From Coriolopsis trogii (lineage: Eukaryota > Basidiomycota > Agaricomycetes > Polyporales > Polyporaceae): a stretch of DNA of 64,000 nt. Shown here piece after piece: positions 9,399 to 22,100 of the stretch; position 1 is the first letter of the stretch; each line of letters begins with the position of its first letter. Below the pieces are notes generated by a model that searched no databases, was not told where the DNA came from, and saw only the letters and a list, made by a program, of their open reading frames with translations. The translations under genes and the position numbers were made by a program. The DNA is taken from NCBI GenBank assembly GCA_020543525.1, contig JAHYIO010000031.1, positions 1,550,001-1,614,000 of the forward strand, given 5' to 3'.

Positions 9399-11555
9399 AT
9401 GCCCGACACCACCGCTCCATCGACGCCGCGTATTGTCCCCGGCGCGCCGCCCCCCGCTCCGGTGTCCAAGTCCCAGAAGAAGAAGCGCAAGGGGGGGAAA
9501 GCTAAAGACGAAGCTGATGCTGAAACGCACGTCGTCATCCCGGACACGACTGCGGCGGCACTAGTTGAAAAGGCCCCGGAACAGAGCGATCTCAAGGAGG
9601 GCGTTGTCGCACCTCAACTGGTGGCACAACCGTCCGAGGACCCGCAGACCCCATTGACCGGATTGAAGCCCAGTCCTATTGTCGATATGTTGAACAAGAG
9701 ACTCAAAACTAATGGCAAGAAGATTGTGAGTGCCTTCCCTCAATGCGTACATGAGCCGCTATGCTCCCGTGCGTCTTCTATGTCTTTGATTGGGATACGT
9801 CATGCCTACTTCCGTGCCTTGTCTCGCGTGCCGACGATATGCATCGCTGATTGTCTCCCTTCTTGTAGATTCGAGTACAAGCATACCAGAACGAGTCACC
9901 TGAGAAACTAAACGACGATCAAAAACGTCTGTTGAGGACTCTGCCTGCCCTGGAAGCCGTTACCAAGGAATTGGACGAAGTCAAGAAGGCTATCGAGGCC
10001 AGTAGCTTATAGCAACCCGACTTGCAAATAACTTGACATCACGAACAGACACACGAAGCGGAATTGGTTCACGAAATCGCACTCGAGAGAGCAGCTGCCG
10101 CCCGCGCTGAAGCAGACAGGATACGCGACGCCGTCATTGCTGCGCAGGTGTGTCGACTCCCTTCACCGTGATCTTTTGAACGATGCATACAACGCGGTCT
10201 CTCAGGCCGAGTACCTGCACAAGACCGTGGAGCTTGTCACCTTCCTACGGTTACACGGCTTGCTTGTCAATAGGCAACCTGAAGCACTGGCGCTTAATCT
10301 GAACGAATCGGAGAGCATCGCTATATACTCAATTACGGAGACCTTGTTCAACGAAGGTGTGGATGGCAAGGATGAAATCATTCGCGGCATCTTCACAGGA
10401 GAGGGCGACCACCAGGGCGTACCATGTATGTATCCCGTGATCGAACTTCATAGCATGCCTAGCTCACGTCCCGTAGACTCTCGCATCCGGGAGATTCAAG
10501 ATCAATTTTTGCACCCACCTCTTAAGGTGCCAGAACCCGCGCTTGAAGAGGAAGTACCTGCTGCAGTGGAAGAGCCGTCTGTGATTGGCGTACCTCCAAC
10601 CATCGTCACATCCGGTGGAATACACTTCATCATGACAGATGAATTGGCAGAAGCCGAGGCAGAGGCCGGAGCCGAAGGCCAAGCGAATGGTGGAGAATGG
10701 CCTGCTGAGAGTGAGCAGCCTGCTGAAGTCGAGGTAACCGAAACAGTGGTTGAGGCGGAAGTCAACGGCCACACCATTGTCGAGGAGTCTGTGACAATCA
10801 CGACCACGACCGAGGTACGTCTCGTGAGCTTGGTACGATATCTAGATCCTTCATGCGTTAGCAGGTGCCATCTGTCGCCCAGCTCAGTTGGGCTGACGAG
10901 GATCATGGCGAGCTGCCGCCATTGGCCAACCTCCAGGCGCATTATGGCACACCTCGAGAAGCATCGCCTGTGCTCGAACCAGAAGCACCCGCTCCGGCAA
11001 CTCCGAGTACTCCCCAATTGAATGGTCAAAGCACATTCGTGGACGAGGAAGGTTTTGTACAGCTTAGGGGTCGTGGTCGCGGTCGCGGGCCCCGAGGCGA
11101 ACACAGAGGCGACCGTGGTGGATACCGCCGTGGTGACCATCGCGGAGGTGAGCGAGGTGGGTACCGCGGTGAACACCGTGGCGGTGAGCGGGGTGCTTTC
11201 CGTGGTGACCATCGTGGAGGTGAGCGAGGCGGATTCCGTGGTGACCATCGTGGTGGCGAGCGAGGTGGGTTCCGCAGCGACTACCGTGGTGGTGAGCGAG
11301 GTGGTCGCGGTGGCTTCCGGGGAGGCGATCGTGGGGGTACGCATTCTGCCCGTTTTCAAACGCGAAGATCAACGCTGATCACAGTCTTCAAGCTTTCCGG
11401 GGCAAGTCCGATGGTGACTGGCGGGGTGGACGCGGCGGAAGGGGTCGGGGACGAGGTGAGCCCGAACTGAACTGCGTCACGAGCCAGCTCCTTATCGCAT
11501 TCACTGGACAGGCTTCCCTGATGAGCACGATGCAGCAACTCCTACTGATGCATAA
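9399..11555 (+). CDS. Caprin-like RNA-binding protein with RGG repeats (563 aa)
   Basis: Eight exons: 9399-9725, 9869-9997, 10049-10147, 10206-10425, 10477-10814, 10865-11336, 11393-11455 and 11512-11555. Residues 1-95 are low complexity with a basic KKKRKGGKAK stretch. About 95-290 is helical: LNKRLK, then VQAYQ and LNDDQKRLL, then long coiled-coil helices ending in VELVTFLRLHGLL. The order and spacing resemble the HR1 region of metazoan caprin, a cytoplasmic mRNP and stress-granule protein; this is my inference. The middle is acidic and disordered. The C-terminus holds about a dozen RGG/RGD repeats, typical of RNA binding and arginine methylation. Intron 9998-10048 would be GC-AG; the acceptor before 10865 is TAGCAG, allowing a one-Gln alternative. 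Confidence 0.8.
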
Positions 11556-12087
11556 GTTTTACGTTGCTGCTGGGATACAATATAAGAATTGGGGGGTGTC
11601 TCAAAAGGAGCATGACAATGGTCTTTCTCGATCACAGTTATGTTGATCTGCTGTCCGACCATTGTCGACTTGCTCATACTTCTTGATCACTTATGGACCT
11701 AACAGTATTATGTATTGCTCCCCTCTCCTGTCAGTATGTGCTGCACACTCGTGAGAGCGATACAGTAGACCGAACGCGAGACGGAGAAGACCTGCTCCGA
11801 CAACATTCCGTCATGACTCTGGAAATTTGGCTATGTGAACCCGCCACGTGGCTAGATTTACTCTGAGCCGAATGGGGCGCGAGAGCTTGTCCGAGATCCG
11901 TTGTCTTTCCTGCCTCACTGCAGCAGCCCCGGCGACGCCGCCCTATCCGTCTGCACAACTACCTCGACCGCCACGGTCGCATTACTCGCTCTCTACGCAA
12001 GACATCCTATATTCTGTCCTTCGGTCAACACCCCACCATCTCTTGGCTTCTTCGACGAATGCTATTCAATTTCCCAATTCTCACGTC
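11556..12087. other. Intergenic, tandem gene spacing
   Basis: 3' flank of the caprin-like gene and promoter of the carrier gene. An in-frame ATG at 11872 could extend the carrier by 72 residues, but that stretch looks non-coding. No other feature seen. Confidence 0.55.
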
Positions 12088-13550
12088 ATGACATCACCGG
12101 AATCAACCGCGTCTGGGGTACAGTCCAAGCAATTAGACTCGCCAGCGCACACCGTTAAGATGGCTGAACAGGAGAAGAGAATGGAGGAGAAGAAACCTCC
12201 AGTTCCATGGTTGAGCCCACAGCTCTCGTCGTACTTCATCGCTGGAGGCATCGCCGGTGCTGCGTCTCGGACTGTTGTCAGTCCATTAGAGAGGTTGAAG
12301 ATTATCCAGTAAGCTGAGCTTTCCTGCGGGTTCCTGCGTATGCTGAGTGTACCAATGGCGCCAGGCAAATACAGCCAGCATCCTCGGACAAGCAGTATAA
12401 AGGAGTGTGGTCCAGCCTTGTTCGTATGTGGAGGGAGGAAGGCTTCAAAGGGTTCATGAGGGGGAATGGCATCAACTGTCTACGCATTATACCTTACAGG
12501 TGAGTCTCGCTTTGAGCTCTGTGGTGCGCAAGACACGAACGTATCGGGCATACAGCGCCGTCCAGTTCACTACGTATGAGCAGCTGAAGAGAGTAAGTCC
12601 CATGTTTCGATATATGTGATACCTCTCACAATTGACTCGAGTATTGCAGTGGTTTACCGGATATGGAGCCAAGCAACTCGATACCCCGACTCGCCTATGT
12701 GCCGGTGCGCTCGCTGGCATAACATCTGTCTGTACGTTCCTTCATCGCCCTCCGTTTCCACGTGGATCGTGTTCGGAGTTGAGCCTTTTGGCATGTTGAA
12801 CAGGCACAACGTACCCATTGGATCTTGTGCGTTCACGACTATCTATCGCAACGGCATCTATACCGATGCAAGCAGCGACTCCGTCGACGTCCACGAGTGC
12901 CGCACAACCGGCGCTCGCCTCTGCGTATCATACCGCGGCCAACGAAGCAGCTGCACGGCCAGCATCTATCTTCTCCCCGAAGGATCTTACAGTGTGGGGG
13001 ATGACCTTGAAGGTGATGAGGGAAGAAGGAGGTGTCAGAGCGCTGTATCGCGGTTTGGTCCCAACTGCGATGGGTGTCGCTCCGTATGTTGGTGAGCACA
13101 CGGTTATTGAGACCATGTTCCCGCGATCTGAACTCATCCGTATCAGGCATCAATTTCGCATCATACGAGGCTCTCAGAGGAGTTATCACACCTCCTGGAA
13201 AGAGCAGCGTCCATCGGAAACTGTTATGCGGCGCACTCGCGGGTTCGATATCACAAACACTCACGTATCCTTTCGACGTGCTTCGGCGAAAGATGCAGGT
13301 GACTGGGATGAACGCGCTCGGGATCAATTACAGCGGAGCCCTTGATGCACTCCAGAGCATATTGCGGACCGAGGGTGTGAAGGGCCTATACCGTGGACTG
13401 TGGCCTAATCTGCGTGAGTACAGATATTGCGTCATGGGTAGCATATGTTGGCAGTGCTGATGAACGGATGATGCAGTCAAGGTCGCGCCGAGCATTGCCA
13501 CGTCCTTCTTTACTTATGAGCTCGTGAAGGACTTGCTGGGGGCCTCATGA
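12088..13550 (+). CDS. Mitochondrial carrier, YPR011C-like (APS/PAPS type), 367 aa
   Basis: Seven exons: 12088-12308, 12365-12499, 12556-12592, 12650-12731, 12804-13091, 13147-13413 and 13477-13550. All three carrier repeats show the Px[DE]xx[KR] signature: SPLERLK, YPLDLVR and YPFDVLR. The segment RGNGINCLRIIPYSAVQF is close to yeast YPR011C, reported to carry adenosine 5'-phosphosulfate and PAPS across the inner mitochondrial membrane. An Ala/Thr/Ser-rich insertion of about 55 residues separates the second signature from its following helix. The N-terminus before the first helix is short and hydrophilic. The subfamily call rests on remembered similarity; a Leu5- or SLC25A42-type CoA carrier is the main alternative. 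Confidence 0.88.
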
Positions 13551-14172
13551 CCGTCTCTCAGGCTGCAATGCGGCTGATGGAAGGGGCGTGGGACAGTGTC
13601 AAGAGAAGTTAGCACATTCTGTAGATAGACTAGTACAGCGCTGTAGTTTTCGTTGTATTTAGCTCTTGCTTTGTAGAGTACTTACCAAGGACATGCATGA
13701 CTTGGATGGACAATCGATCCTTTGGTCTGGCCGGCGAGGCAGGGCAGGGGCAACTTTGATTGTCCCAATCGGGTAGTTCCGCTGATAGCCCAACGCGTCG
13801 TACCTTGCCACGGGCGTTGGCCCACACTTGTTGCTCACTTCCATCTCCTCCCTGCTCGCCCGTGCCTCCTCACCGTCGCTGCCCTCTCCTGCGCCTTCGC
13901 GACGGCTCGGGTCTCGCCCTTCCATAACTTGATGATCTCCATCTCGGCTTGAGTGCTGGTGCTGTCGCTGTTCGTGAGTGTTCCTGTTCTCGCAGCCAGA
14001 AGGATCACCTCGCCGTGTCCGCATTGCGCTGGCCCCACTTACGTCTGTTATCTCACATTAACCCGTCAGTCACTGGCATTCGCAGCTTCTGCACCCAATT
14101 CAGTCCTCGAACCACGTATCTTTATCGCTACCTTAGCCCTATTCTCGGCCCAAGTCAACCAAAACGCCCATC
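13551..14172. other. Intergenic, promoter of RhoGAP gene
   Basis: No gene recognised. The 150 bases before 14173 are strongly pyrimidine-rich on the plus strand. Confidence 0.55.
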
Positions 14173-17100
14173 ATGCCTTCGTCGCAGTCCCGGACCAAGG
14201 ATACCCATGCCCCTTCCAGCAGTGTTCCCTCTTCCCTGTCCTCCAGTTCCCTCTCGTCCTCGCTCTTATCCTCGAGGGCGTCTTCCGACCTCCTTCCCGC
14301 AGCACCGCTGTCTAATTCCAGTCAGTCCGATATCATAACCTCCGATCGCTCTGTTTCCTCGCTCTCCTCGACCACCAAGCCGCGCTTCTTCCCCATCCCC
14401 CTTACGTCTACGTCGGCGACGCCGCGTCCTGCCCCGCTCACCCCAATGGGTCAGGCTCAGAGCCAAGGTCGCCCCGCCCCACCGGTTAGCTCGCCGCCAC
14501 TTTCGCCTGCGCCGAGCTCGACGTCAAGCGGAGGCAACCGATTCAAGCGCGCGTGGGCAGGACGCAGGAAGAAGTCTGAAGACATCACTGCGCTGTTCGC
14601 CGGCACGGATGGGAAGGAGAGGGGAACGGCGGCGCCCCCGCCATCCGCGATGCCTGATTTCAATGAGCTCAAGTTGGAGCGGCCACCTTCGCGTGGCCTA
14701 GGTGGGCCGAAGCTTCTTAATCCTCTTAACGTGTTCGGTGGGAAGAAGGGGAATCAGCAGCACCAGCAGCAGAGGACGTCCTATCCGACCAGCCCTGTCG
14801 CCCCTCCGCCGCCGCCGAAACCCGCCTCACTAGGTTTGCGGGCTCCCTCTACCTCACCCCCACATACCCCTGCGAAAGATGCACACTTCCCCGCCGCTGT
14901 CTCGGCTTCCAAGCATTCACCACCCACGCAAGTAGAACCTCATCTAAGACGTCCCACTGTCGGGGGTGATGCAGGTGCGTCATCAGCGACGGTCGCCGAG
15001 AAGCCGGCACCACCGACTGCGCCAGACAAGGAACGGGCGAAGGAGGATTGGCGCAAGAGTGACTCTACAATGGCCAGCCACAGTACCATCCGACCAGGTG
15101 CTCTTTCGGGCAATCGCTCACCGCGACCTGTATCTCTGGCTGAGTCCTCGCATTCCGGAAACACGGTGGTACCGCCTGTCAACAAGCGGCTAAGTGCGCT
15201 CATCACAGACGCCGAGTTCACCATGTTTGAGGAGACAGATGGGTCGCTGTCGGAACATGAGACCATCACTTGGGCTCCAACATCAGGCCGCCCGTCTCCG
15301 ACCAACTCGCTGAAAGCTAGAAATCGCCGATCTGCATCGCTCAGCATTGTCCCGCTGAGGCGTCCCGAACCCTGTGGCAAGTCGTCTCCCCCCACGACCT
15401 CCCAGACAACCCGTAACTTCAGCGAGAACCCTCTCTCGTCATCGCGCGATATCCCGACCCTCACACGCACTGCGGCTGCGGGCATTATCTCCCCAGTCAA
15501 CGCCAACAGCTCTACGCAGACCACCGGCAACAACATTCGTGGTCGCCTCGCCGCTTGGTCCGCGGTTCAAGCAAACTCCTCACCACTCCAAGCTGAACGT
15601 CCCCTCCCTACTCTTCCACCACCACAACCTCGTCGACCACCCGGTACGCTCAGTCCCCCGCCCGTCAACCCGAGCTTCCGCCAAACTGCTGTCAGCATGA
15701 CCGGGAGCCTCGCACCGGCCGCAGGTATCGCAATGGGTTTCGGTAAGCGGGCCGTTGAGAAGGTCGGCCGTGCCTGGGGCGGGCTCACTTCTAGCGCGTC
15801 GAATCATTCTGGCTATTCGTCGTCGTCGTCAACGGGCATGTCCGACAGCGCCTCGGGCTATGCATCCTCACATCACTCCGGCCCGGTAGCTCGGAAACAG
15901 AGACGCAAGGCACCGCATGCGTTCTCGAACGCGTCCAGCATCTCCTCTCTGGCCTCCTCGTCGTCTGAGGACCACTTTATCGTTACCGGACCGCAGCTCG
16001 GCAGACGGCTCCGAGGGCCTAAGCTATCCAGCTCCGGCCTAAGCATCGTCGGCGGGCTGGTGTTCAAGCGCGACCTGAGGACGTGTGTTTTCGAGACCGC
16101 GATCGACGACGTGTTGGTGCGGTTGCAGAATGGTCAGCTTGAGGACACCTCTGGCTATCGGCCATTGGAGTCTAGATTGCTACCTGCTCTCGTCCTCCGC
16201 TGTGCGCAACACATACTGCGTTGGGGCATACAAGAAGAGGGTCTCTTCAGGTAAGCAATTGACTATCAGGGTGTTGACAACCCTTGAGAGACTAACCAAT
16301 GTCTCAGGATCAGCGGACGGTCTTCCCACGTCGCACGGCTGCGTGCGGAGTTCGACGCCGGGGCCGATTATGACCTGATTGAATGTGAACCTGGAGACTT
16401 GGATCCCCACGCTGTGTCATCTATATTCAAGACCTTCCTTCGTGAGAGTGAGTGACGTTCTGTACCTATCACTATCCGATGCTGACAGCACACCCAGTGC
16501 CCGAACCCATTCTCACATCTTCTTTGCTCCCGGTCTTCGAGTCTGCTCTGGCAGATGATCACGGTAGACGAAGCGAGGATGTAACGCAGCAACAGCCTAG
16601 ACAGCTATCAACTCCTAGGAACGGCTCTCACCTCCCTCTGCGCAAGCCACCTTCCCTGTCTACGCTCGCCATGCCGAGCTTCGCTGGCGCGCGTGCGATG
16701 TCCGATACTCAGGTCAGGGTGTTCTCGCACTTAATCGCTGACCTCCCCCAATGGAACCGAGACCTGCTCTACACTGTCGTGGAGCTCATCAAGGCCACCG
16801 CTGCCCGCAGCAAGGAGACGAAGATGCCGCTTGGCAATCTCTTGCTCGTGTTCTGCCCCAGTCTGAACATGAGTCCGACGCTGCTTCGCGTGTTGTGTGA
16901 AGCCGATGGTATATGGGATGGGCGTCGTATTCAGCCAATACAGGAAGCCAGTCAGGCCACCACGCGGACAGACGTCATGGACACACCTGGCATCTCACAC
17001 TCCCGGACGGCTACCAGGCCAATCGCTGCTACCCTGGATATGCGTTTGCCGGTTATCGAACTGGACGACGCTCCAGACCATAGCCCTGACGACGCTGCTT

Positions 17101-18044
17101 CCTTTGTTTCCGCCCTGGAACCCCCATCAAATGGCTCAACTCGTACACCCAGTCCTCTTATCTATGGCAGTACTATCCCTCCCCTGTCTTCTTCGGATTC
17201 CTTGGACTCATCTTCCGTGTCGGAGGAGCTGGCATCTCCTGACCCTCCGTCGTGTCGAAGTGTCAGTGACAGGAAGTCTCCCCGCGCATCCGCAAATTCA
17301 TTGGCTATACCTAATACCTCGTCCTTGTCGCTGGACTCACCCTCACCTCCACCTCCTTCTCGTTCTGCCGGTGTGCCTGTCCCATTCCCATCCGCTGGGG
17401 GCAGTGTTCCTCCGTCACCCGTCGTCCATGCACCCCTTACCCATCGCAAATCATATACTCTTCTCTCTTTCCCTCACCTCCGATCCGAGTCGACCTCTGA
17501 CAGTTGCGACGAACAAATACCGCCGCGGCGAACCAAGCGACCCTCCCTGCACCTCCTCTTCTCGAAGAAGTCGAGTTCCTCTCTCCCATCGGCTGGTTCT
17601 GGTAACAATACAAGTGCCATGGCAATGAGTGCAAACGGTAGCACGCCTGCTCTTGGCACCGTCCCGAGGGCAAGCTCGCCTCCACGATTGGACACAACCA
17701 TATCTTCTTCTCCCATCCATCTTGGGTTCGACGCGAATGTGAACCGTCTGAGAGGGGGCAAGGACTTGAGCACAGTGCGATCTGCGCCGCCGATGCTGTC
17801 GCCATCGCCGCCAAAGCTCGAAGCCCCCGCTCTGACGACCCGGTCTGACTCTGGAGGGTCTTCCCTCTTTTCGACACCCCAGTCGACACCAATCGCAGAC
17901 TATTACCGCGGCCGGACGACATCCCTACTGATACCTGACACCTCTGACGAGTTCACGACACCGCCCCGTGCGCGTTCGGCCTCGCAGATGTCGCATACGC
18001 CATCGATCGAGATCGACGTCGGGGAGACGCCGCAGGACGACTGA
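14173..18044 (+). CDS. RhoGAP domain protein (1254 aa)
   Basis: Exons 14173-16250, 16308-16447 and 16498-18044. The first ~625 residues are Ser/Pro-rich and disordered. The RhoGAP domain runs from about residue 630 to 880: KRDLRTCVFE, then GLFRISGRSSHVARLRAEFD with the expected arginine finger, whose codon is split by intron 1, then PEPILTSSLLPVF and MPLGNLLLVFCPSLN. The family speeds GTP hydrolysis on Rho/Cdc42/Rac and acts at cortical sites of polarity. An insertion of about 55 residues (Gln/Ser/Pro-rich) lies inside the domain after SALADD. The usual 'LPEP' reads MPEP at the exon 2-3 junction. The ~375-residue tail is disordered with no further domain, so the partner GTPase cannot be named. 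CDC24 lies 8 kb downstream; this is probably coincidental. Confidence 0.9.
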
Positions 18045-19141
18045 ACGCAGAGCGTGTTGCTCGCCGCTTCGGCCGGGCAGAGCTCATAGTCTTCCGACTT
18101 CGCACCGCTAGGGTGCCGTACATAGCTATATTTGATGCATATGTTGTGGCTGGTTCTGCAACTGCACCGGCGTTGGCTGGAGTGCGTAGTTGCGTCGTTT
18201 TGTTGCTTCGCTTATACTCGTACACGCAGGGCGGGGCCGGGGAACCCGTCCGACGACTTGGGCATCCCATGCGTAATGGACCGTCATTCTTTTGCTTACC
18301 TCCGATAACCGGCCTCCCATATCAGTATCTTGTTGTTTTCCTCTCTCCTCATTGACTCCTCTCACAATTGCCTCTTGCATCTCTCACGCCGAGTGACTTC
18401 GAACCCGTCAACATCGACCATTTATTAGCGTAACGTCTGCACCGTTACATCCAACGTGCAGCTCATGACATTGACATTGTCTAAAGTCCAACGTAGTGAA
18501 ATCAATCCAAGATTCTATCTCAGCGTCTCAGATAGTGGTACTATACTGCCGTGGCGGCTGTCTGAATGCGATGCAACCCTCGAATCGTAAGCGGAGTTCT
18601 CCTTGCCTTCCACTGCCTGCGCAGGATGTCTCTAGTCTTATCTGACGAAACTGGGGTGTCAATCAAGCGTCAGCAAGCCTATCTCTTTACATACGGTGAG
18701 TAAAGAGTAGCCAGTCGGTGGGAATAATGCTTTTGGTGACCCGATACTGCACCGTCCTTGCGCCGGGGTTGTTCATATTGTTTTCTGAAGATCTGCGGTT
18801 TGGGTAGAAAAACATGCATACATACACATTTCTAGGCCATCTGTACCCTCCCGCAAATACCCCACGAACGGCTCAGAGGCTCAATGAGGGGCGCCGCGGG
18901 GAACGTTCCCAATCAGTGCAAGACTCCAAGTGTGGAGAGCAGATCTAGAGTGGCAGAGAAGAATCGAGATGACGTCACGAAGCAAGAACGTGACGGACGC
19001 GACGCGTCTTCGGAGACGGGGACAGAAATCGAGCAGACGCCGGCCTCCATAAAGGCCAACATGACGCGAAAGCCCTCCGCCCTTTCACCTTTTCACTTCC
19101 CCCACCATCTCCTCTGCGCTCCGGTGCCATAGTTGCCCGCC
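18045..19141. other. Intergenic, no gene seen
   Basis: About 1.1 kb between two plus-strand genes. Only short frames are present, without domain-like translations. It should contain the 3' untranslated region of the RhoGAP gene and the GH63 promoter. Confidence 0.55.
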
Positions 19142-22100
19142 ATGGCACAGCAGAACACCCATCTGAAGAAACTGCAGGCTAAGATCTTCCGAGGCCAGAA
19201 CGGCGAGGCGCAGGAGGATGGCAAAGTCTCCCGCTCGAATTCGGACGGCGGGCTCACGATCAACATCCCCAACCCTGTCCTGACCGACTCGAACCAGAGC
19301 GGGCATGCCCCGCCGAAGATGACGAAGAGCGACACGACCTCGCCCAAGCAGGTGGACGAGGGTGCGGACACTCTGCCCTTCCGTCAGAGGATCGCTGAGA
19401 AACTCGGCGCGGAGTACCATGGTGCAGAGCGCTACCGCCTTGAGCAGGACGACAAGAGAGAATGCCATTGGAAGCGGTGGGGTCCGTACTTAAGCGATAG
19501 GCAATGGGTGCGTGTGTTGTCTCGGTTCGTCGGCTGCAAGATGTGCTTACGCTTACTTTCGCGGGATCGGCGCGCATATAGGCAACCGTACGTGAGGATT
19601 ACTCCGCCAACGGCGACGCGTGGAGTCATTTCCCTCACGAGCATGCCCGCTCTCGTGTGTACCGTTGGGGCGAGGACGGTCTTGGCGGCATATCGGACAA
19701 TCATCAGCGGCTCTGCTTCGCACTGTCTCTCTGGAATGGAGAAGATCGTATGATCAAGGAACGACTCTTCGGCGTAACGGGACACCAGGGGAATCACGGC
19801 GAGGATGTCAAGGAACTCTATTACTATCTCGACTCTACGCCCACCCACTCGTACATGAAGTTCCTGTACAAGTACCCTCAAAAGGCCTATCCGTATGAGG
19901 AGCTTGTTCGGGAGAACGTCAACAGGGATCGTAACGTCTCAGAGTTTGAGATTCTTGACACGGATGCTTTTGATGAGGACCGTTACTGGGATGTATTCAT
20001 GGAGGTATGCCTTGTGTCTTTGGATTCTGACATCCGCTCATCTCGCCACAGTATGCCAAGGACGAACAAGATCCCGACAGTGTCTACGTTCGCATAACTT
20101 CTTACAACAGAGGTCCTGATCCTGCCACTCTCCATGTCATTCCCCAGCTCTGGTTTCCTAACACCTGGTCGTGGTCCGACAAACCACCCCCGAAACCTTC
20201 CATGCAAGCTTCCGGAGAAGGCATCATCACGTCGGTGCACCCGACACTAGGGAAATACCACCTCTACTGCCTGCCGTCACCGCCTCCAGTCGATGGAAAA
20301 GGACAGTTGAGTCTTAACGCGAATGGAGAGCCCGAAGCTGTGGAGGCCGATTTGCTGTTCACGGAGAACAACACCAACTACCATCGTCTGTACGGCGGCC
20401 AGAACGAGACACCATACGTCAAGGACGCATTCCACGACCATATTGTGCCCTCTCACCGTCCCCCACCTACAGAAGAGGGTCACCCTGGCTTCTTCTCGAC
20501 GAAGATTCACAGTCGCCAATCCACTCGCGTTCACACCAGCGACACGCCCAGTTCAGATGAAGAACAGGGTCCGGTTACCCCCTTCCCCGCCACGCCTTCC
20601 TTCGTGAACCCTGCCAAGAGAGGTACCAAGGCTGCGGCGCACTACATCTTTGAAGATGTTCCTCCCAACGGAGGGTGCGCTGTCGTTCGTCTTAAGCTCA
20701 CACCTCGCACCCCGGCGCAGGATCCGAGTATCGAAGACGACGGAATCTTCGACGATACTGTAGAGGAACGTCGTGAGGAAGCGAACGAATTCTACTCCGG
20801 GCTCGTGATGGGTCCTATCAGTGATGATCTCAAACAAATTATGCGTCAAGCCCTTGCTGGTATGCTGTGGACGAAGCAATTCTACCAGTTCATCCAGGAA
20901 GACTGGCTGAAAGGAGATCCGGCCCAGCCGCCACCTCCCCCAGAACGCAAGTGGGTGCGCAACAAGGTACATTTCTACCCCCACTTCGTTCCGGACGCGG
21001 CTGATTGATGCACGTAGGATTGGAAACATTTGCACATCGCAGATATCTTGTCAATGCCTGACAAGTGAGTATTATTGGCATCTCATCTGTCGTCAATACT
21101 GAGCTTAGCCAGGTGGGAGTATCCGTTCTTCGCCGCTTGGGATACCGCGTTCCACTGCATTCCCCTGGCAGTAGTAGATCCTGCCTTTGCGAAGAAGCAG
21201 TTAGATCTACTCACCCGTGAATGGTACATGAAGCCTGACGGTCAAATTCCAGCATACGAGTGGAACTTTGGGGACGTCAACCCCCCTGTGCATGCATGGT
21301 GAGTGGACTGCTCGCAGTCACGGCTAGCAGATTGTAACGGTGATATCAAGGGCCACTTTCCGTGTCTTCAAGATTGAACGCAAGCTATACGGTCGTGAGG
21401 ACTTGCAGTTCTTGGAACGCGTCTTCCAGAAGCTACTACTTAACTTCACATGGTGCGTCATCTGGCTCCTTTATATTCACAGACTCATCAACGAAAACCA
21501 GGTGGGTCAACCGCAAGGATCAAGGTGGTAACAACGTCTTCGAAGGCGGTTTCCTCGGCTTGGACAACATCGGTGTTTTCAATCGTTCTGAGCCCCTACC
21601 GACTGGTGGAACGCTCCGACAAGCCGATGGTACCGCGTGGATGGCGTTCTATTGTTTGAACATGTCGGTGTTGTGTCTTCGCACCTCCTCCAGTCGCTGA
21701 CTGTTTGACTCAGGTTGAGCATCGCGTTGGAGCTCGCTAAGCACAATCCTGTCTACGAGGACATTGCGTCAAAGTTCTTCGAAGTGAGTGGAACATGCCA
21801 CATACTGCGTGATACTCGTCTCATGAGCACGTCGCGCAGCACTTTATCTTCATCGCCGACGCTATGACATTCAAAGGTCAAGGCGAAGACAAACTCAGCT
21901 TGTGGAGTGAACAAGATGGGATGTACTATGACGCTATCCAGTTTGACAACGGACATTCCATGCACCTGCCAGTGCGCAGTCTCGTTGGTTTGATTCCTCT
22001 GTATGCTACGCTTGTCCTTGAACCCTCGACGGTCAATCGCTTCCCTGGTTTCAAGAAGCGCATGGAGTGGTTCCTTGACAACAGGCCGGAAATGTCAGAG

